A program made the translations under genes and the position numbers. From assembly GCA_017557085.1 (NCBI GenBank), contig JAFZAR010000245.1, positions 1 to 8,983 on the forward strand: DNA of 8,983 nucleotides. Direction: 5' to 3'. Positions 1 to 6,855 of this stretch are shown piece by piece. Positions within the stretch are counted from its first letter, which is position 1, and every line of letters begins with the position of its first letter. Source of the stretch: Verrucomicrobiota bacterium (lineage in GTDB: Bacteria; Verrucomicrobiota; Verrucomicrobiia; Limisphaerales; UBA1412). Below the pieces are notes generated by a model. It saw only the letters and a list, made by a program, of their open reading frames with translations. It was not told the origin of the DNA and made no database searches.

Positions 1-260
1 ACAATCCGATGGGACCCTTCAAGCGTATCGAGAAGATCCTCCAGCGGGATGAAAATGTGGGCACTGGCGCGGGGCATCACTCCGTTCTGAACATTCCCGG
101 CACAGATGACTGGTACATTGTTTACCACCGTCATCCGCTGAATGACAGGAACAGGAATCACCGCTACACCTGCATCGAGAAAATGGAATTCGATGAACAG
201 GGTCACATCAAACCGGTCAAGATCACTCTCGAAGGTGTGGAAGCACGGCCTTTGAAATAG
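1..260 (+). CDS. Glycoside hydrolase family 43 enzyme, C-terminal end (5' truncated)
   Basis: The reading frame is open from the left edge (first full codon at 3) to a TAG at 258-260, giving about 85 residues. It reads NPMGPFKRIEKIL, then GTGAGHHSVLNIPGTDDWYI, VYHRHPLND, and ends FDEQGHIKPVKITLEGV. The NP-x-GPF step, the GxGHHS motif and the following DDWYIVYHR strand are typical of the last blades of the five-bladed beta-propeller of GH43. The motif histidine usually sits near the central metal site. GH43 enzymes are mainly beta-xylosidases, alpha-L-arabinofuranosidases or arabinanases. The catalytic Asp/Asp/Glu residues and any signal peptide lie outside the window, so substrate and location cannot be read. 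The ATG at 9 is almost certainly internal, because family similarity begins before it. The gene is convergent with the giant minus-strand gene and is followed by its own terminator. Confidence 0.87.
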   Translation, partial: NPMGPFKRIEKILQRDENVGTGAGHHSVLNIPGTDDWYIVYHRHPLNDRNRNHRYTCIEKMEFDEQGHIKPVKITLEGVEARPLK

Positions 261-280
261 TCGCTTAGAAAATCCAAACA

Positions 281-315
281 AGAAGAGACGAGGTTTTTTT
301 CCACGTCTCTTTTTT
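281..315 (+). terminator. Intrinsic terminator of the GH43 gene
   Basis: An 8-bp stem (AAGAGACG at 283-290 with CGTCTCTT at 304-311) can extend inside by GG/CC at 292-293 and 301-302 around a T-rich loop. A run of six T at 310-315 follows. It starts about 20 bases after the GH43 stop codon, the expected place for a Rho-independent terminator on the plus strand. Confidence 0.85.
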
Positions 316-319
316 GTTC

Positions 320-355
320 AAAAAACGGTCTTCCCTCTTTTGGAGAGAAGACCGT
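320..355 (-). terminator. Intrinsic terminator of the giant LamG/Ig gene
   Basis: ACGGTCTTC (325-333) pairs with GAAGACCGT (347-355), and after one C-A mismatch CTC/GAG pairs extend the stem inward to a 5-nt loop. Read on the minus strand, the stem is followed directly by six T (plus-strand A run 320-325), a textbook Rho-independent terminator about 50 bases past the stop codon at 406-408. On the plus strand it is followed only by CTTTG, so it may act weakly as a backstop for the GH43 transcript. Confidence 0.85.
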
Positions 356-364
356 CTTTGTTAC

Positions 365-388
365 AACCGGACGTGTTATCGTCCGGTT
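365..388 (-). other. Perfect 9-bp hairpin in the 3' untranslated region
   Basis: AACCGGACG (365-373) and CGTCCGGTT (380-388) form a perfect stem with a 6-nt loop. It lies between the stop codon of the giant gene and its terminator. No T run follows on either strand, so it is not a classic terminator by itself. A role in mRNA 3' end stability is possible but only inferred. Confidence 0.55.
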
Positions 389-405
389 CGTGTTTCTACT
401 TCAGC

Positions 406-3400
406 TTATTCAGCCAGTCTGAAGTACAGGTTGCCGGATTCACCATTGTAGATGTAGCCCTCGTTGGAGGCATCTTCAATCGTGCTCCAAGGTCCTTCCG
501 CTGTCGGAGCGGATTGGAGCTTGCCGGTCTCCCAAGTCAGGATCAGTCCCAGATCTGTCATCTCGAAGGAGAGCACCGGACCCGTCGGGGTATCACCGCC
601 CATGCCCTTCTTGTAGATGGCCTCGATCTGATCCGCGCTCAGCGCGTAGCCGAATACCGCGGGCTCGTCAATTTCGCCTTTGAAGCGGCGATCCGACCAG
701 TTGGCGTCACCGCCAATGGTGAAGGCGCCGGTCAGTTTCGCTTTCGAGTGAGCCTGCTCGTTCACCGCGGAACTCAGATTGCCTTCGGAGTCACCCAGGT
801 AGAAGGTTGCTTCTGTCGGAGTCACCACGAGCGCCACAAAGTTCCAGACACCATCCTCTGTTACCAGACCGGAGTCATAGCTCCAGTACTGATCGTTCCA
901 GTGATAAGCCACCTTGTTGTTGACCAGGTCGATACCCGCCGCGCTGTTGCCGCGGTCGAACAGAACACCCGAGTAATTGTTGATCGATCCATTGCGTTTG
1001 ATCCAAGTCAACATCGTGATATTCTCATTGCTGAAGCTCATGCCGGGTACGCTCACATAGCTGGTGCCGTCGAATGTCACCGCAGTATCGGTGTCATTGG
1101 CGATCGCGCCTGCCGCGCCCAGTGTCTGAGCCTGATTGTATGTGCCGAGGAAACCGCTGGCGTATTCAGCCGCTGTTGTTCCTTCAGCTTCACCCAGTCT
1201 CCAGTAGGCCACCGGCATCAGGCTGGCGACCAGAGCTTCATAATCACTCTTGGGCTGATAGAAGCTGATCACCGCGGGTTCGGATTCAGCCTTGCCGTAA
1301 GCGTTGCTGACCACAGCTGTCCAGCTGCCGGCATTGGCCGTCGTCCGGGCGATCTGCACGCTTTCGCCTTCGTAAGCGGTTTCGTTGCCGTTCAGGTACC
1401 ACTTCACTGTCAGCGGAGGAGTTCCCGCCGGTTTCACTGAGAGTGTGAATGTGCCGTCATTGGCATAGATCTCAGCGCCGACCGGCTGTGTTTCCACAGT
1501 AGGAGCCGCACCGGGACCGAACTTGCCAACGTTATAGAGGTAGCTGATATTTTCAGCGCTCAGTGTCGTCGGGAAGATGGCGACATCATCAATGCAGCCA
1601 TTGAAGTAATTGCCTGTGGCGTTCCACACACCGGCAGCGATATTGAAGTAATAGCTGGTACCGGACGCGCTGTTGATCGGAGTCGTGCCGTTATATTGAC
1701 TGGCCAGGACATCATTGATGTAGAGAGATTCCACGATTTGGCCGTCCACATTGCTGTAGGTAACGGTGACCATAGCCCACTGACCATCAGCCGGAGCCGC
1801 TCCGGAGATATTGCCCGGACCGGCAGACCACGCACGGATGCTGGTCGCGGTGTCATGACCGAACTCGATGAGATCGTTCTGACCGTAAAGGCTGGCAAAA
1901 TCAATGAAGCTGGTGATCTTGATCCAACCCATGAAGCTCATGGCACCATTGGCAACCATGTCGTTCAACTGAATCGGAGTAGAGACATAGGAACTGGTTT
2001 CCGCTCCTTTGAACTCGATAGACTTGCTGGCATCTTCAAAGATCGCGCCGTTCACTTGCTGAGCCTCCGCTACATTGTGATAGACACCATTCTGCGCGGC
2101 CACATAATCCACCGCGATGCCGTCAGCGACATTATCATCGAAACGATAGAACGCAACCGGATTGAGGCCGGCCACTAATTCTTCGTAAGCGGATTCAGGC
2201 TGACGATAAGCGATCACTGCCACAGCGGAGGTCGCTTCACCGGCAACGTTCTTAGCTGTTGCCTGATAGTTGCCCGCGGCATCTTTTGTGCAGGCCACAT
2301 CCAGTGTCAGACCTTTGCCGACTACTTCGCCGTCCTTGGTCCAGGTCACTGTGACAGGTTCTGTGCCGTTGACTTCCACGCTCAGGGTCAGAACAGTTGT
2401 GTCATTCTGATAGACTGTCGCGCCTACCGGTTCCACAATGAATCCGGGTTTCACATCGGGCAGTTTCTGATCGAAGCTGTTGCCGTTGATACCCGCGTAA
2501 TAGATGCTGCGAGCATCGACATCGCTCATGGCGATTCTCCAGATGCCCATATCATCAATCAGCATATCAGCACTCTCTGCATAAGAACCTGTGCCGTCCT
2601 GACCAATGTTCATCATATACCGATCATCATCCAGCCACTTGTCACTGACGGTGACACGGCTGATATCCACTGTGTGAGTCAGTTGTCCGTTCAGGAAGAT
2701 CTTCATCGTCTTGCCCGGATCCAGCACATAGACCAGATGGTTCCATGTTCCGGAAGGAATGGAATTATCGGGGCCGTATTCCATAGCACTGGTTTCATCG
2801 TCCCAGGACTTGATGGACCATGACCAGGCTTCGGATTCCCAGCTGGGAGCCAGAACGAAACCGGGCTGACCGTATGAGTTGTAGTTATTGCACAGCCAGG
2901 GTACATCGTGTACAGCCGGTGTGTTGACCTTGGTCCAGAAAGCGACTGTGATCGGTTCACTGCCCAGCAGCAGAGCATTCTCAAAGGAAGCATACCGGAA
3001 GATGCCGTTCTCGACATCTGTTATCACATTGACCGCTCCGCCCAGAACACCTTCCGCAAACTGCATTTCACCATAGCTGGCATCATAAGCGTTGTTGCCG
3101 TTGCTAGAGGAATCAGTCAGATCGTTGTCGAACTTCAGATGAGTCCACAGTTTGTATTCGTCACCGGTCAGATCCACGGAGGTTGGTTTGTAGCGCAGAT
3201 CCACTACCGCGGTATCGCTTGTGACAGAATTGATATTATTGCTGACGATCACGCGATAGTTGCCGGAGTCTTCCACGTCACCCACAAAAGTGAAGCGGGA
3301 ACCAGCCACTTCCAATGACACCCATTCGCCGTTGATCTCACGCTGCCAGTCATAGTTGAACGGATTGGAACCCACAGCTGTCACGCCGAGGGTCACTGTA

Positions 3401-6090
3401 TCACCCACAAAACCAGTATAACCCTGAGGCTGGACTTTGATCGCCACAGGACTGTTCTTGCCGTAAAGACCCGCGTTATAGATGCTGAAAATATCGTCCT
3501 CAGTCAGCGCTCTGTTGAAGAAAGCCGGCTCGTCGATTACACCTTTGAAACGGCGGTCTGTGAAGTTCGTATCACCGCCGATGGTGAATTTGCTGGTGAA
3601 GGTCGCCGCGCTCTGGGCGGTCGCGTCCGTGGCGGAAGCAAAGTTGCCCTGTGCGTCACCGACATAGAATGTCGCGCCGCTGGTGGTCACCACCATAGCG
3701 ATCAGATTCCATTCACCTTGTTTCAGCTGCAAACCGGATCTGTAACCGTACTGGGTATCGTTCCAGTGGTAGCAGAGCTGATTATCCACAATGTCCATAC
3801 CGGCGGCGCTGTTGCCGCGGTCGAACATGATGCCTGTATAATTATTGATCGAGCCGTCGGGTTTGATCCAGGCCAGCATCGTTACCGCGCTGGAGCTGAA
3901 GTTCATTCCGGAAACGGTCACATAAGACTGACCGCCAAAGGTCACGGCTGTGTCGGAGTCGCCCTGAAGCGCACCGGCAGCGCCCAGAGTCTGGTTGCTG
4001 TTATAAGTGCCGTTGAAACCGCCGGCATAATCATAAGCCGTTGTTCCTTCTTTCTCATCAAATCTCCAGTACGCCAGAGGATTCTGCGCGAGCACGGTCG
4101 CCGCGTAGCTGCCTTCTTCCACGGAAATGAATTCGATAGTGGCCGGATCAGAGACCGCGCTTCCCATTTCATTGCTCACTTCCACGGTGTACTCACCTTC
4201 GTTTTCGTAGATGCAATCTATCGTCAGGCTGGACTGGGTGGCGCCTTCGATAGCGGTATCGCCTTTGTACCACTGATAGCTGATCTCAGGCGTGCCGCTT
4301 ACTTCCACATTCATGGTGTAAGTTTTGCCCGCGCTGGCATAGCCATAGAAGCTCTTGGGCTGTTTCGTGATGTTGACCGGATCGGCCAGAGGTTTCGTGC
4401 TGGCGGTCACCTTGGCGCTGCCGAACTGACCGGTGACAAGATCACCTTCATAGCGGCCAAACACCGCTAAACTGCAGCGAATGCCGGTGTAGCATTTGAA
4501 AGGAACTTCGATGCCGAAAACACCATCCACATAGAGACTGGCTGTCAGACCGTTGGCAACGATCTTGAGTGTGTGATTGCCTTTATCGGCAAAATCGCCC
4601 GCATTCGGAAGCTTCGTCACACCGCCTCTTCTGCTGGCATCATCGGCAGCAAGATAGCTGTAGCACCAGCCGTAATAGGTGCAGCCTTCCACAGAACCGC
4701 CGTCACTGGCATCATTCAGGAGGACGTATTCGCTCATATCTTCATTGTAGAGGTAGATACCGCAGCGGCCGCCTGTGCTGTTGTCGCAGTTGAAGGCTTC
4801 ACGAGTCACCTCGAAAGTCAGAGGACTCAGGGAGCTGGCATTGAAAGTCCCTTTGGAAACCAGCGCTGCACCCGGCCAGTAGTGACCCGTAGGACTGACC
4901 GTTATATTCAGACTGCTGTCGGCCACGGTTATTGTTGAATCCGCCGTCGGGGAACTGCCCCAATATTCAAAACTGCGTGTGCTGACCGTCCACAAATCAC
5001 TGTCCACTTCGGTTCCATCGAAATCATCAAACAGAACGGTCTCACCACCGCCCTGGGCAGTGATCGTGAGTTTGGACGGATTCATGGTGATGCCTTTGTC
5101 ATTGGAAGCCGTGAAGATGACCTTGCCCACACCCTTCTTGATGACAGGGATGGTATAGGTATCAGACTTGCCGCCTTTCATCACCACGCTGTAGGAATCA
5201 CCCGTGCTGAAGGCCGCGATGGAAGGATCCTGCGAGGTCAAAGTCAGAGTCACATCCTGGGTGGTGCTTATCAGCTGACCCAGCACACTGATCGTTCCCT
5301 CATCATCGGACAAAATGTACTCACTCTTATCAAAGGCGATCATATTGCCCGTGCCGGTAATGACCACATTGCCGAACCCGTCTTCGATATAATCACCATC
5401 CGCACGTGCGTAAACACCGAAAGCGAAGCGAACCCCGTCCGTGACAGGGAATTCCACCGTGGCGCCTTCTTTGTCATCAATGAAGAAGGTCACAGTCTCG
5501 CCCGTGGCCACCAGCTTGATCGTGTGGAGGAGGTGATCGGTCAGAGTTTCATCTAAGTTGATGTCGTCCATACCGATACCCACACCATTGTAATTATCGC
5601 CGGCCTGGCCTATGTACCGGTTATAGCACCAGCCATAGTATTTAGCGCTGCTGGCACTGCCGCCGTCGGTCGTTTCCGCGAAATGCACCCACTTGCTCAG
5701 ATCGTTGTTATAGATCAGGAACGCGCAGCGGGAACCGGAGGCTTGGTTATAAGTATTGTAATGTCTGTCTATTTGGAACGTGACCGGATTTTCCGGAGAG
5801 ACCACATAGCCGTTTTGTGTGACAAAAACCGAACCGGGCCAATAGGATGAATCCGGTGTGTAACTCATATTGACGATGCCGCCGTCAATGTAGTAATTCA
5901 TCGTGCCGGTCGGCTGAGTGTTCATGTATTCAAAACTCCGATCAAGCTGGTACCAGGAATCAGTATTGATTTCTGATCCCGTAAACTGATCGGTGAAAAG
6001 CACATCCGCGCCAGCTAACGCCGTGCTGAGTGCTAGTACGGAAACGGTTCCAAGAACCGCCTCATGCAATCTCATATTACGAGGTTTCAT
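406..6090 (-). CDS. Giant secreted LamG/Ig-repeat protein, probable surface binding or adhesion protein
   Basis: This is a 1,894-residue exported protein with no catalytic domain that I recognise. Residues 1-28 form a signal peptide: basic start, hydrophobic core VLGTVSVLALSTALAG, cleavage near AGA-DV. Then come an unassigned beta-rich module (30-247), a bacterial Ig-like region (251-346), a second copy of the unassigned module (352-564), and four Ig-like/LamG-like pairs: Ig 571-656, LamG 662-876; Ig 881-966, LamG 979-1201; Ig 1214-1296, LamG 1300-1526; Ig 1530-1611, LamG 1615-1832. Ig modules show QWYKG and GEYTVEVSN type strands. LamG modules open with PLAYWRFDE and carry the FKGVIDEPAFFNRALT signature. 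Residues 1838-1894 are a C-terminal domain typical of PVC-group secreted proteins, ending LYFRLAE. There is no transmembrane anchor, LPXTG or PEP-CTERM signal. Such modules usually bind carbohydrate or protein; that this one adheres to plant polysaccharide is inferred from the GH43 and GH78 neighbours. No Shine-Dalgarno precedes the start. Met6 is an alternative start that keeps the signal peptide. Confidence 0.93.
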   Translation of the reverse strand: MKPRNMRLHEAVLGTVSVLALSTALAGADVLFTDQFTGSEINTDSWYQLDRSFEYMNTQPTGTMNYYIDGGIVNMSYTPDSSYWPGSVFVTQNGYVVSPENPVTFQIDRHYNTYNQASGSRCAFLIYNNDLSKWVHFAETTDGGSASSAKYYGWCYNRYIGQAGDNYNGVGIGMDDINLDETLTDHLLHTIKLVATGETVTFFIDDKEGATVEFPVTDGVRFAFGVYARADGDYIEDGFGNVVITGTGNMIAFDKSEYILSDDEGTISVLGQLISTTQDVTLTLTSQDPSIAAFSTGDSYSVVMKGGKSDTYTIPVIKKGVGKVIFTASNDKGITMNPSKLTITAQGGGETVLFDDFDGTEVDSDLWTVSTRSFEYWGSSPTADSTITVADSSLNITVSPTGHYWPGAALVSKGTFNASSLSPLTFEVTREAFNCDNSTGGRCGIYLYNEDMSEYVLLNDASDGGSVEGCTYYGWCYSYLAADDASRRGGVTKLPNAGDFADKGNHTLKIVANGLTASLYVDGVFGIEVPFKCYTGIRCSLAVFGRYEGDLVTGQFGSAKVTASTKPLADPVNITKQPKSFYGYASAGKTYTMNVEVSGTPEISYQWYKGDTAIEGATQSSLTIDCIYENEGEYTVEVSNEMGSAVSDPATIEFISVEEGSYAATVLAQNPLAYWRFDEKEGTTAYDYAGGFNGTYNSNQTLGAAGALQGDSDTAVTFGGQSYVTVSGMNFSSSAVTMLAWIKPDGSINNYTGIMFDRGNSAAGMDIVDNQLCYHWNDTQYGYRSGLQLKQGEWNLIAMVVTTSGATFYVGDAQGNFASATDATAQSAATFTSKFTIGGDTNFTDRRFKGVIDEPAFFNRALTEDDIFSIYNAGLYGKNSPVAIKVQPQGYTGFVGDTVTLGVTAVGSNPFNYDWQREINGEWVSLEVAGSRFTFVGDVEDSGNYRVIVSNNINSVTSDTAVVDLRYKPTSVDLTGDEYKLWTHLKFDNDLTDSSSNGNNAYDASYGEMQFAEGVLGGAVNVITDVENGIFRYASFENALLLGSEPITVAFWTKVNTPAVHDVPWLCNNYNSYGQPGFVLAPSWESEAWSWSIKSWDDETSAMEYGPDNSIPSGTWNHLVYVLDPGKTMKIFLNGQLTHTVDISRVTVSDKWLDDDRYMMNIGQDGTGSYAESADMLIDDMGIWRIAMSDVDARSIYYAGINGNSFDQKLPDVKPGFIVEPVGATVYQNDTTVLTLSVEVNGTEPVTVTWTKDGEVVGKGLTLDVACTKDAAGNYQATAKNVAGEATSAVAVIAYRQPESAYEELVAGLNPVAFYRFDDNVADGIAVDYVAAQNGVYHNVAEAQQVNGAIFEDASKSIEFKGAETSSYVSTPIQLNDMVANGAMSFMGWIKITSFIDFASLYGQNDLIEFGHDTATSIRAWSAGPGNISGAAPADGQWAMVTVTYSNVDGQIVESLYINDVLASQYNGTTPINSASGTSYYFNIAAGVWNATGNYFNGCIDDVAIFPTTLSAENISYLYNVGKFGPGAAPTVETQPVGAEIYANDGTFTLSVKPAGTPPLTVKWYLNGNETAYEGESVQIARTTANAGSWTAVVSNAYGKAESEPAVISFYQPKSDYEALVASLMPVAYWRLGEAEGTTAAEYASGFLGTYNQAQTLGAAGAIANDTDTAVTFDGTSYVSVPGMSFSNENITMLTWIKRNGSINNYSGVLFDRGNSAAGIDLVNNKVAYHWNDQYWSYDSGLVTEDGVWNFVALVVTPTEATFYLGDSEGNLSSAVNEQAHSKAKLTGAFTIGGDANWSDRRFKGEIDEPAVFGYALSADQIEAIYKKGMGGDTPTGPVLSFEMTDLGLILTWETGKLQSAPTAEGPWSTIEDASNEGYIYNGESGNLYFRLAE
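595..1248 (-). repeat. LamG-like module 4 of the giant protein, close paralogue of module 1
   Basis: Residues 1615-1832 form the last LamG-like module, just before the C-terminal domain. It matches module 1 almost without gaps, far better than it matches modules 2 (979-1201) and 3 (1300-1526), which lie between them. This suggests that the module was copied over a distance of about 2.9 kb inside the gene, or that the two copies are kept alike by gene conversion. Confidence 0.85.
3463..4107 (-). repeat. LamG-like module 1 of the giant protein, close paralogue of module 4
   Basis: Residues 662-876 form a LamG-like jelly-roll module. Shared with module 4 are AYWR, EGTTA, QTLGAAGA, DTAVTF, GSINNY, FDRGNSAAG, YHWND, FTIGGD, DRRFKG and IDEPA. 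A hand count over the first 140 aligned residues gives about 60% identity. At DNA level, the 22 bases at 3806-3827 are identical to those at 941-962. Confidence 0.85.
4399..5037 (-). repeat. Unassigned module A, copy 2 (residues 352-564 of the giant protein)
   Basis: The second copy opens VLFDDFDGTEVDSDLW and keeps RSFEY (372-376), YWPG (404-407), RC at 442-443, DGGS (463-466) and YYGWCY (472-477). Cys443 and Cys476 are again 33 residues apart. Further cysteines at 435, 470, 533 and 539 are unique to this copy. The copies have diverged well beyond recent duplication, since only the core motifs align easily. Confidence 0.7.
5350..6003 (-). repeat. Unassigned module A, copy 1 (residues 30-247 of the giant protein)
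   Basis: This is the first of two homologous modules of roughly 215 residues. It opens VLFTDQFTGSEINTDSW, like the first strand of many concanavalin-like beta-sandwich domains. Landmarks shared with copy 2 are RSFEY (51-55), YWPG (83-86), RC at 121-122, DGGS (142-145) and YYGWCY (151-156). Cys122 and Cys155 are 33 residues apart and could form a disulfide after export. I do not recognise the family; a LamG-like or GH16-like jelly roll is the best guess. Confidence 0.7.
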
Positions 6091-6098
6091 ACGGAGCT

Positions 6099-6127
6099 AT
6101 TATGTTCAGAAAAACCCGCCAAGTCAA
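6099..6127 (-). promoter_or_regulatory. Sigma70-like promoter of the giant gene, likely leaderless
   Basis: On the minus strand, TTGACT (6127-6122) and CATAAT (6104-6099) each match the consensus at five of six positions and are separated by exactly 17 nt. Only 8 nt lie between the -10 element and the ATG at 6090. A start point 7 nt past the -10 falls near 6092, leaving about 2 nt of leader. This agrees with the lack of any Shine-Dalgarno. If translation instead began at Met6, the leader would be about 17 nt. Confidence 0.65.
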
Positions 6128-6163
6128 TAAAAATGTCGCAAGAACCCCGGACGGGTATGGAAA

Positions 6164-6197
6164 GAACCACTGATGAACACGAATATGCACAGATAAT
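6164..6197. repeat. Degenerate intergenic repeat, three CAC-starting units of 10 bp
   Basis: After GAAC, three 10-bp units follow one another: CACTGATGAA (6168), CACGAATATG (6178) and CACAGATAAT (6188). From memory, this resembles the dispersed 'GAACCACAGATGAACACGGAT' type intergenic motif found in many environmental bacterial genomes; its function is unknown to me. It lies between the toxin gene and the promoter of the giant gene. Confidence 0.45.
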
Positions 6198-6283
6198 TAT
6201 TTGTTTATAAAGAAGATATGATATAGAAACACGGGATTTCGCATCTCCATTCATTTAACCTGAAACGGGAAACAGAAAAAATC

Positions 6284-6580
6284 TTATCGGATCTGTTCGT
6301 AGTGAGTCCACATTCGGACGATTTTCACAGTCCCCTCGTAAGAAGTTGAATCCACAGTGACAGGCTCCGTGTACACTTGATAAACAAAACGATGCTGAAG
6401 ATTGATCCTTCTGGAATAGAATCCTGCCAGATTTCCCAGCAGTGTTTCATAAGGAGGAGGATTCGCAAAAGGATCTATCCTGACGACCTCGACCAGTTCC
6501 TTTGCTTTTTTATCCAGCTTCGCGGCCTTCAGGTATTCGATATCCTTCTTAGCCTGTTTGGTGTAAAGGATCCTGTACAC
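6284..6580 (-). CDS. yoeB: Txe/YoeB family toxin, ribosome-dependent mRNA endonuclease
   Basis: This 98-residue protein is a RelE-superfamily toxin of the Txe/YoeB type. Such toxins bind the ribosomal A site and cut mRNA, halting translation when the antitoxin is degraded. Diagnostic stretches are DPFANPPPYETLLGNLAGFY, SRRINLQHRFVYQVY and VRMWTHYE. Aligned by eye with E. coli YoeB, Glu45, His63-Arg64 and His93-Tyr94 match the catalytic Glu46, His64-Arg65 and His83-Tyr84, so it looks intact. It differs in a loop about ten residues longer between the last two strands (around 71-84) and in a four-residue EQIR tail after the tyrosine that is terminal in E. coli. The start is GTG (6580-6578), directly after the antitoxin TAG and in the same frame, with GGAG at 6587-6590 six bases upstream. 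I see no clear terminator after it. Confidence 0.92.
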   Translation of the reverse strand: MYRILYTKQAKKDIEYLKAAKLDKKAKELVEVVRIDPFANPPPYETLLGNLAGFYSRRINLQHRFVYQVYTEPVTVDSTSYEGTVKIVRMWTHYEQIR

Positions 6581-6832
6581 CTACCACTCCACTTCGTTTT
6601 CGGTGAGACAATCCTCTAAAGGAGTTTGACCGCCTTCAAGGATGGAATCCCGAACGCGTGAGTCGGAATTGAGATAAAGTGTTTCCTGAATGGCGTTCCA
6701 GTCATCTTCGGATATCAGCACGCCGTTTTTTCCATTTTTATTGGTAAGCATCACGGGGCGTGAGTTTTTATTCACTTCGGCGACCAGGTTATAAAGATCC
6801 GCTCTGGCTTTTGTTATACTAATGGATGTCAT
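6581..6832 (-). CDS. yefM: YefM/Phd family antitoxin
   Basis: This 83-residue protein is the partner of the YoeB-type toxin. The N-terminal half (MTSISITKARADLYNLVAEV, then PVMLTNKNGKNGVLISEDDW) is the Phd/YefM fold that dimerises and binds operator DNA. The acidic C-terminal tail (about 65-83, ending LTENEVEW) is the part expected to wrap and block the toxin. Family knowledge says that the antitoxin alone represses weakly and the antitoxin-toxin complex represses strongly. The ATG at 6832 has AAAGGA nine bases upstream. Its TAG stop touches the toxin GTG, so the two are translationally linked. The pair is divergent from the GH78 gene. Confidence 0.92.
   Translation of the reverse strand: MTSISITKARADLYNLVAEVNKNSRPVMLTNKNGKNGVLISEDDWNAIQETLYLNSDSRVRDSILEGGQTPLEDCLTENEVEW
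6587..6590 (-). promoter_or_regulatory. Shine-Dalgarno for the toxin, inside the antitoxin gene
   Basis: GGAG on the minus strand lies 6 nt before the GTG start of the toxin, within the last codons of the antitoxin. It supports the GTG start and translational coupling. Confidence 0.65.
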
Positions 6833-6841
6833 ATTGCCGCA

Positions 6842-6847
6842 TCCTTT
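6842..6847 (-). promoter_or_regulatory. Shine-Dalgarno for the antitoxin
   Basis: AAAGGA on the minus strand lies 9 nt before the antitoxin ATG at 6832. It is the clearest ribosome binding site at a gene start here, in contrast to the two exported proteins, which have none. Confidence 0.7.
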
Positions 6848-6855
6848 CCGCGTTA

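Noticed and set aside
340..1440. A 366-codon plus-strand open frame opposite the 3' part of the giant gene
   Set aside because: Its start lies inside the terminator hairpin, its product is low-complexity Val/Ala/His/Arg-rich without domain signs, and it is fully antisense to clear LamG and Ig modules. It is a shadow of biased codon use.
3718..4470. A 250-codon plus-strand open frame
   Set aside because: It is antisense to LamG module 1 and the first Ig module; its composition is typical of a shadow frame and I see no start signals.
406..6090. The repeated modules as a CRISPR-like or DNA-level tandem array
   Set aside because: The repetition is at protein level with long, diverged units and continuous coding. 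There are no short exact repeats with unique spacers.
6145..6157. Short GC-rich inverted repeat near CCCCGGACGGG as a terminator for the toxin operon
   Set aside because: The stem is only about four base pairs and no T run follows directly on the minus strand. No convincing terminator was found between the toxin gene and the giant gene, so readthrough is possible.
6091..6283. Insertion-sequence or attachment-site remnants around the toxin-antitoxin pair
   Set aside because: I saw no transposase fragment, terminal inverted repeats or target-site duplication flanking 6284-6832. Acquisition of the pair is plausible for this gene class but not shown by the sequence.
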